From Thiorhodococcus mannitoliphagus (lineage in GTDB: Bacteria; Pseudomonadota; Gammaproteobacteria; Chromatiales; Chromatiaceae): 64,000 nt of DNA. The stretch is from the NCBI RefSeq assembly GCF_010915725.1, contig NZ_JAAIJR010000003.1:62001-126000 (forward strand), given 5' to 3'. Of this stretch, positions 60,024 to 64,000 are shown piece by piece. How positions within the stretch are numbered: the stretch's first letter is position 1; each line of letters begins with the position of its first letter. Under the pieces are notes generated by a model that saw nothing but the letters and a program-made list of their open reading frames with translations, was not told the DNA's origin and made no database searches. Made by a program: the position numbers and the translations under genes.

Positions 60024-60120
60024 GAAACCTGACAACTGACAACTGACAACTGACAACTGACAACTGACAACTGACAACTGACAACTGACAACTGACAACT
60101 GACAACTGAAAACTGAAAAC
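60024..60120 (-). repeat. Heptamer array (GACAACT)11 with variant ends
   Basis: Eleven perfect GACAACT units (60031-60107) are flanked by variant units (GAAACCT before; GAAAACT, GAAAAC after). The array ends seven bases before the ATG of the OmpR-type regulator. Heptamer arrays of this kind recall the short tandem repeats described in cyanobacteria. Confidence 0.95.
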
Positions 60121-60126
60121 CGCCCC

Positions 60127-60843
60127 ATGCCCCGCAAATCCCGCTTGCTGATCATCGAAGACGAAGAGCCCATCCGTGTGGGCCTGGAGGATCTCTTCAT
60201 CTTCCACGGTTTCGCGGTCGAGAGTGCGGAGGACGGCCCAACCGGTCTCGCCAAGGCGCTCACCGGTACCTTTGATCTGATCCTGCTCGACATCATGCTG
60301 CCGGGGCTCGACGGCTTTGCCATCTGCGACCGCGTGCGCGCCGTCGATCGCGCCCAACCGATCATCATGCTGACGGCGCGCACGGCGGATGCCGACATCA
60401 TCCAGGGACTGCGGCTCGGCGCCGACGACTATGTCTCCAAACCCTTCTCGGTGACCGAGCTGGTGCTGCGCGTGCAGGCGGTGCTGCGGCGCAGCGGAGC
60501 CTTGGACACTGACCAAGCCAAATTGATGCTCGGTGACTTGGAGTTGGACACCCTCAACCTCAGCGGTCGGCGTCATGACCAGGAGATCCCCTTCACCCAG
60601 CGCGAGGTGGACATCCTCAAGTATCTGGCCGCCAACGCGGACCGACCGGTCTCGCGCGAGGAGCTGTTGAACAAGGTCTGGGGCTATGCGCGCGACTGCG
60701 GCATGGAGACGCGGACCGTGGACATCCATATCGCCAAGCTGCGGCGCAAGATCGAGCCTCGACCGAGCGAGCCCAGGGTGCTGCTCACGGTGCGCGGGGT
60801 CGGGTATCGGCTGGTGACTGAGCCCAGCGGCGGGGACAGCTAG
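60127..60843 (+). CDS. OmpR-family response regulator
   Basis: The 238-residue product has a receiver (IIEDEE acidic pocket, Asp55 in LLDIMLPG, MLTARTAD, SKPFSVTEL) and an OmpR-type winged helix (FTQREVDILKYLAANADRPV, ELLNKVWGY, TVDIHIAKLRRKIE, VRGVGYRLV). It should control genes near the membrane-stress operon, or that operon itself, which is divergent. The region just upstream is a tandem repeat. No normal Shine-Dalgarno is visible; GAAAACC precedes the ATG. Translation could therefore be weak or repeat-dependent. Confidence 0.95.
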   Translation: MPRKSRLLIIEDEEPIRVGLEDLFIFHGFAVESAEDGPTGLAKALTGTFDLILLDIMLPGLDGFAICDRVRAVDRAQPIIMLTARTADADIIQGLRLGADDYVSKPFSVTELVLRVQAVLRRSGALDTDQAKLMLGDLELDTLNLSGRRHDQEIPFTQREVDILKYLAANADRPVSREELLNKVWGYARDCGMETRTVDIHIAKLRRKIEPRPSEPRVLLTVRGVGYRLVTEPSGGDS

Positions 60844-60887
60844 GATGCAACCGATGGCAACGCGCATCACGACTGGCGACTGCCGCA

Positions 60888-63026
60888 ATGAAAGGCGCTG
60901 ACCACAACCGCGCCCGCAATCGGCTGAGGCTGGGCATTGTGCTCTTCGTGCTGGCGCTGGCGGTGCCCAGCCTGCTGCTGGTGCACAAGGCGTACGATCA
61001 GATGAAGTGGGAGTCCTTTCGACTGCAGCAGTTGATCGCCGAGGAGCTTGCTGATCGGATCAACGACGCCCTCGCCGCCATGGTGCGCGCTGAAGACGCC
61101 AGGTCCATTGACGACTATACCTTCCTCGTCAGCTCAGGTGATCCAGCAAACCCATACACCAGGCGCTCCCCCCTCGCCGAACTGCCGAGCGGTGACACCA
61201 TTCCGGGCCTCATCGGCTGGTTCGAGGTCGCGGCCGACGGCGACTTCAGCTCACCCATGGTGCCAGCGCCAGGCATCTCACCCACCGACTACGGGGTCGA
61301 CGCCGCCGAGCTGGCGCTGCGGCAGGCGCGGGCGCAGCAGATTCGCGGCATCTTAGTCGGCAACAGCCTGGTCGAGCGCGACTCCCGAGACCGCCGCGCC
61401 AAGCTCGCCAGCACCCCGGCCGAAGCGCCGGAGCCCGCTGTCGCAGGCCGGGCAGCCCAGGCGCTCGGCGCCGTCGCCGATCGCGAGATCCTCATGGCGC
61501 CAGCCCCTCGAGAAGCCGCCGAGGCGCTGCAGACTCAAGCCGAGCCTGAGCGCATGAACCGGCTCTCCCAGGCGGCCTTCGAGCGCCTAGCGCGCAAGGA
61601 GGCTGCCCCGTCCCTGAAGTCGGAGACGGCGGCGCGCTCAAACCGCACGGACGCGCTCCGACTCGATGAGGAACTGGCGTTGCGCGGCAAGCGCCGCGAA
61701 GCAGCGACTCTCGAGGACAAGTCCGCCCGCGCGGAAGCGGATGAGGCGCCTCTGTTCGCACCGGCAGCGCCAAGCCTTCAACAGGGAGGTCTACCGGCAG
61801 AGGAAGCCCAGGAGCGCGCACCCGTGCAGCTGTTCGAGAATGCGGTCGAGCCCTTCGAGGTTGGCCTCCTCGATTCCGGCCATCTCTTGCTGTTTCGAAC
61901 GGTCTGGCGACAGGGGACGCGGATCATCCAAGGCGCCCTAATCGAGCAGGGTCCCTTCTTGGCAGCACTGATTGGCAAACCCTTGGCCACGACCGTGCTG
62001 GCGCATACGACCCATCTCATCGTCGCCTATCGCGGCGAGGTCCTGACCAGCTTTCGCGCCCAGCCAGACGGGCGCTACCCCTTGGCATCGACGCCACTCA
62101 ATAGTGGTCCGCCGCCGCTGAGCGGCGCCCTGCTCTATCGCGCCCGGATGCAGGAGCCCTTCGGCGGACTAGAACTGATCTACAGTGTCAGCCGGCTGCC
62201 GACGCCGCCGGGGGCCGCCGTCATCGGCTGGATGGCTGCGGCCCTGGCGCTGGTGCTGATCGCCGGCGGCTGGCTCATGTATCGCCTCGGACTCGGCCAG
62301 CTCGCGCTGGTGCGCCAGCAGCAGGACTTCGTCTCGGCCGTAAGTCACGAGCTGAAGACGCCGCTGACCTCCATCCGCATGTATGCGGAGATGCTGCGCG
62401 CGGGCTTCGCCACGGAGGAGCGCAAGGCGACCTACTACAGGTTCATTCATGAAGAGAGCGAGCGGCTGTCGCGCCTGATCACAAACGTCCTGCAGCTCGC
62501 GCGCATCGGGCGCGACGCCTTGGTGCTGGAGCCCAGAGCCATCGCGATCGGCGAGCTGGCGGCCATGGTGCGTGAGCGGGTCGCGAGCCAGGTGGAGCGC
62601 GCGGGATTCGTATTGGAGACGACCTGTGACATCGACGCCGAGATCTTGGTGGACCCCGACGCCTTCGTTCAGATCATCATCAACCTGGTCGACAACGCCC
62701 TCAAGTTCGCCGCCAAGGCTGAGACACGGCGCATCGAGATCCGCTGCGAAGTCCTGGACGCCAATCGACTGCGGCTCGGCGTGCGCGATTTCGGGCCAGG
62801 CATTCCCAAAGACCAGCGGCGACGGATCTTCGACCTCTTCTATCGCGGGTCCGATGCCAAGGCCAAGGCGATCTCGGGAACGGGCATCGGTCTTGCGCTG
62901 GTACAGCGCCTGACTGGCGCCATGGGGGGACGGGTTGAGGTGGCCGAGCAGAATCCCGGCGTGGAAATACGGGTCGATATGCCCATGACGAGGGTGCCGC
63001 ACAGGCTCCCTCGTCAGGGCCGCTGA
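60888..63026 (+). CDS. Sensor histidine kinase with large periplasmic region
   Basis: The 712-residue kinase has a first membrane helix (about 14-33) and a very large periplasmic region (about 34-440) with a low-complexity Ala/Glu/Arg-rich part (about 180-320). A second helix (about 448-468) leads to the kinase core: SHELKTPLTSIRMY (His487), NLVDNALKFAAKAE (N), VRDFGPGIPKDQ (G1) and GTGIGLALVQRL (G2). No HAMP domain is seen. It pairs with the regulator 44 bp upstream. Start ATG 60888 has no strong ribosome site. Confidence 0.92.
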   Translation: MKGADHNRARNRLRLGIVLFVLALAVPSLLLVHKAYDQMKWESFRLQQLIAEELADRINDALAAMVRAEDARSIDDYTFLVSSGDPANPYTRRSPLAELPSGDTIPGLIGWFEVAADGDFSSPMVPAPGISPTDYGVDAAELALRQARAQQIRGILVGNSLVERDSRDRRAKLASTPAEAPEPAVAGRAAQALGAVADREILMAPAPREAAEALQTQAEPERMNRLSQAAFERLARKEAAPSLKSETAARSNRTDALRLDEELALRGKRREAATLEDKSARAEADEAPLFAPAAPSLQQGGLPAEEAQERAPVQLFENAVEPFEVGLLDSGHLLLFRTVWRQGTRIIQGALIEQGPFLAALIGKPLATTVLAHTTHLIVAYRGEVLTSFRAQPDGRYPLASTPLNSGPPPLSGALLYRARMQEPFGGLELIYSVSRLPTPPGAAVIGWMAAALALVLIAGGWLMYRLGLGQLALVRQQQDFVSAVSHELKTPLTSIRMYAEMLRAGFATEERKATYYRFIHEESERLSRLITNVLQLARIGRDALVLEPRAIAIGELAAMVRERVASQVERAGFVLETTCDIDAEILVDPDAFVQIIINLVDNALKFAAKAETRRIEIRCEVLDANRLRLGVRDFGPGIPKDQRRRIFDLFYRGSDAKAKAISGTGIGLALVQRLTGAMGGRVEVAEQNPGVEIRVDMPMTRVPHRLPRQGR

Positions 63027-63380
63027 CGCATTCAACTCAAAGCTCCTGCTTGACGACCTCCATGATGAATCGGCATCCATGCGCCAAGCTCCCTATGACC
63101 GAAGAAGCTGCTGCCGATCTCGATGATTCTGGCGGCTCGGCCCAGCTCTATGACGGCGTATCCTGGACTCGAGCCTGCCTTGGACGCATCGACCACCTGC
63201 TGCCAAAGGATGGGCTTCCGATTCCCGCGAAACGCCTACCCTGCTTCCAATCGAACTGCCACTGCACTGGTGAAGGACACCCACCGATCGCATGCACTCA
63301 ATCCGATCGATGGGTGCCCAGCCGTGGGTGATGGACTCCCTTCACACCCGGCCGAGGCGAGCACCCGGCACCGCGACGGA
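63027..63380. other. Spacer after the kinase gene, nothing recognised
   Basis: Several open frames cross this stretch, but none has a ribosome site or family match. I see no clear terminator hairpin with a T-run and no RNA gene. Confidence 0.4.
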
Positions 63381-63545
63381 TCAGCGTGACAACTCCCTCC
63401 CTCTCTGCTGCTGCTCCGTCTTGGTGGGCGGGATCTGTGCGGGACGCATGGGTTGGCGGGTTGCCAGCGACATCACACCGAGCACGCATCCGCTCATGAA
63501 TGCCCAACCTGTCATGACTCCAAACCATTGATACATATACGTCAT
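63381..63545 (-). CDS. Small membrane protein, 54 residues
   Basis: From ATG 63545 the frame reads MTYMYQWFGVMTGWAFMSGC and VLGVMSLATRQ, forming one hydrophobic helix (about 6-29). A charged, Gln-rich tail follows. GGGGA lies about six bases upstream. The composition is that of a real small membrane protein, but no family is recognised and it has no operon partner. Confidence 0.55.
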   Translation of the reverse strand: MTYMYQWFGVMTGWAFMSGCVLGVMSLATRQPMRPAQIPPTKTEQQQRGRELSR

Positions 63546-63922
63546 GGTCTTTCCCCGGTTGGTGGATGCGCTTGCTCGGCTGGCTGATCGCTCTTGAAGA
63601 CCCGCACTGCTCGGCGACGAACACCCTCTTCGACCTTCCTGAATGCTGGAGCCATCACACATCTCGGCTCCAACCCCAATCCCTGAGGGGACTCAGCCCC
63701 CACTGCTCAGGCTCCTTACGACTTGAGCTTAGGGCACGCCTATGGGTGCCGACGGGACGGGCGTCACAGTTCGTGAGGCGTTCGCGCAGGGACCAATGGA
63801 TGCACCGGAATGGGCGTGCCGATTGAGAACGACAGCACAGATTCTCATGTCGACCAAGGGGAGCGACTCGAGGAAAGCTGGTCGCAGACCTCAGTCGGAG
63901 TTCAGACAGGCACGGCTTGCGC
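63546..63922. other. Spacer between the small membrane protein and the EAL gene, nothing recognised
   Basis: No gene with a family match was seen. Short inverted repeats are present around 63685-63725 (GGGACTCAGCCCCC and neighbours), but there is no T-run. The region should carry the 3' end signal of the EAL gene and the promoter of the small membrane gene. Confidence 0.35.
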
Positions 63923-64000
63923 TTACGCCGGCAGGACAGCCTTCCGCATGGATTCTGCCGAGACCGCCGCCCCGAAGAGAAAGCCTTGCGCGATGTCACA
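63923..64000 (-). CDS. EAL-domain protein, C-terminal end only
   Basis: The minus strand from the right edge reads CDIAQGFLFGAAVSAESMRK and ends AVLPA-TAA at 63923. This is the last part of an EAL cyclic-di-GMP phosphodiesterase domain, whose family ends in D.AQGYLFGRP..AE. The gene body lies outside the window, so enzyme activity and other domains cannot be judged. It would act against the diguanylate cyclase at 31 kb. Confidence 0.7.
   Translation of the reverse strand, partial: CDIAQGFLFGAAVSAESMRKAVLPA

Larger units (their letters stand above)
59678..60126. other. Divergent region between PspA-like operon and two-component genes
   Basis: This 449-bp region holds two heptamer arrays (59822-59874 and 60024-60120) with about 150 bp between them. 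Promoters of the divergent units must lie here. The OmpR-type regulator gene starts seven bases after the right array, so its ribosome site would lie inside the variant repeat units (GAAAACT). Confidence 0.55.

Noticed and set aside
59822-60120. CRISPR array
   Set aside because: The heptamers are directly adjacent without spacers, and no cas gene is present.
63050-63331. 93-codon plus-strand frame after the kinase gene
   Set aside because: It has no ribosome site or recognisable domain, and its amino acid composition looks random.
63655-63999. 114-codon minus-strand frame at the right edge
   Set aside because: Another frame in the same DNA gives the EAL-domain C-terminus, and this one is Arg/Ser-rich without motifs.

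Overview
The window is high-GC chromosomal DNA of a gammaproteobacterium. The gene set (mnmA-hflD, AcnA, PurB, PEP synthase, a tetrathionate-reductase-type octaheme cytochrome, DUF29 proteins, many small CTAG/CTAAG-ended repeats) fits a purple sulfur bacterium (Chromatiaceae) or a close relative. That assignment is inferred from gene content; no rRNA or photosynthesis gene is present to fix it.

Layout. 1-8.1 kb is mostly core metabolism: a partial zinc-type dehydrogenase, mnmA, hflD, acnA and purB, with small interspersed elements between them. 8.4-17 kb holds an OmpA-like protein, a two-gene DUF7931/hydrolase unit, a 5'-nucleotidase, an Ala/Pro/Glu repeat membrane protein and ppsA. 17-21.4 kb is an RND efflux pump with its membrane-fusion protein. 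21.6-24.5 kb is a tightly overlapping arsenosugar-type operon (glycosyltransferase, sterol-desaturase-like di-iron enzyme, CxxC protein, ArsS radical SAM). 24.9-32.2 kb carries a GH31 alpha-glucosidase, small membrane proteins, a Bcr/CflA exporter coupled to a Crp/Fnr regulator, and a diguanylate cyclase. 32.7-38.1 kb has the octaheme cytochrome with its cytochrome b, UbiT, a DUF808 protein and an outer-membrane phospholipase A.

38.1-50 kb is the accessory region. It starts with truncated repeats, a broken sulfotransferase gene, two DUF29 genes and a DUF4347 remnant cut by a 109-bp inverted-repeat element. The element is followed at once by five translationally coupled genes: DrmA-like helicase, DrmB-like DUF1998 protein, short SF1 helicase, an unknown 557-aa protein, and a NERD-nuclease/SF1-helicase fusion. 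This looks like a DISARM-related defence island without DrmC or a methyltransferase, and it is the best candidate here for an undescribed system.

50-64 kb holds an unusual radical SAM protein, a DUF302 protein, an NtrC-type two-component system with three iterons upstream and a TlpA/ScsD-like thioredoxin downstream, and an NYN-domain protein. Further right are a PspA-like/membrane/von Willebrand operon and a divergent OmpR-type two-component system, with two near-complementary heptamer arrays between them. The right edge cuts the 3' end of an EAL-domain gene.

A recurring theme is the repeats. One family of about 107 bp begins and ends with CTAAG or CTTAG and carries a terminator-like hairpin. 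A second of about 190 bp ends in CTAG or a variant. Several copies sit exactly on stop codons, so element termini supply TAA or TAG for acnA, ppsA and the NYN gene.
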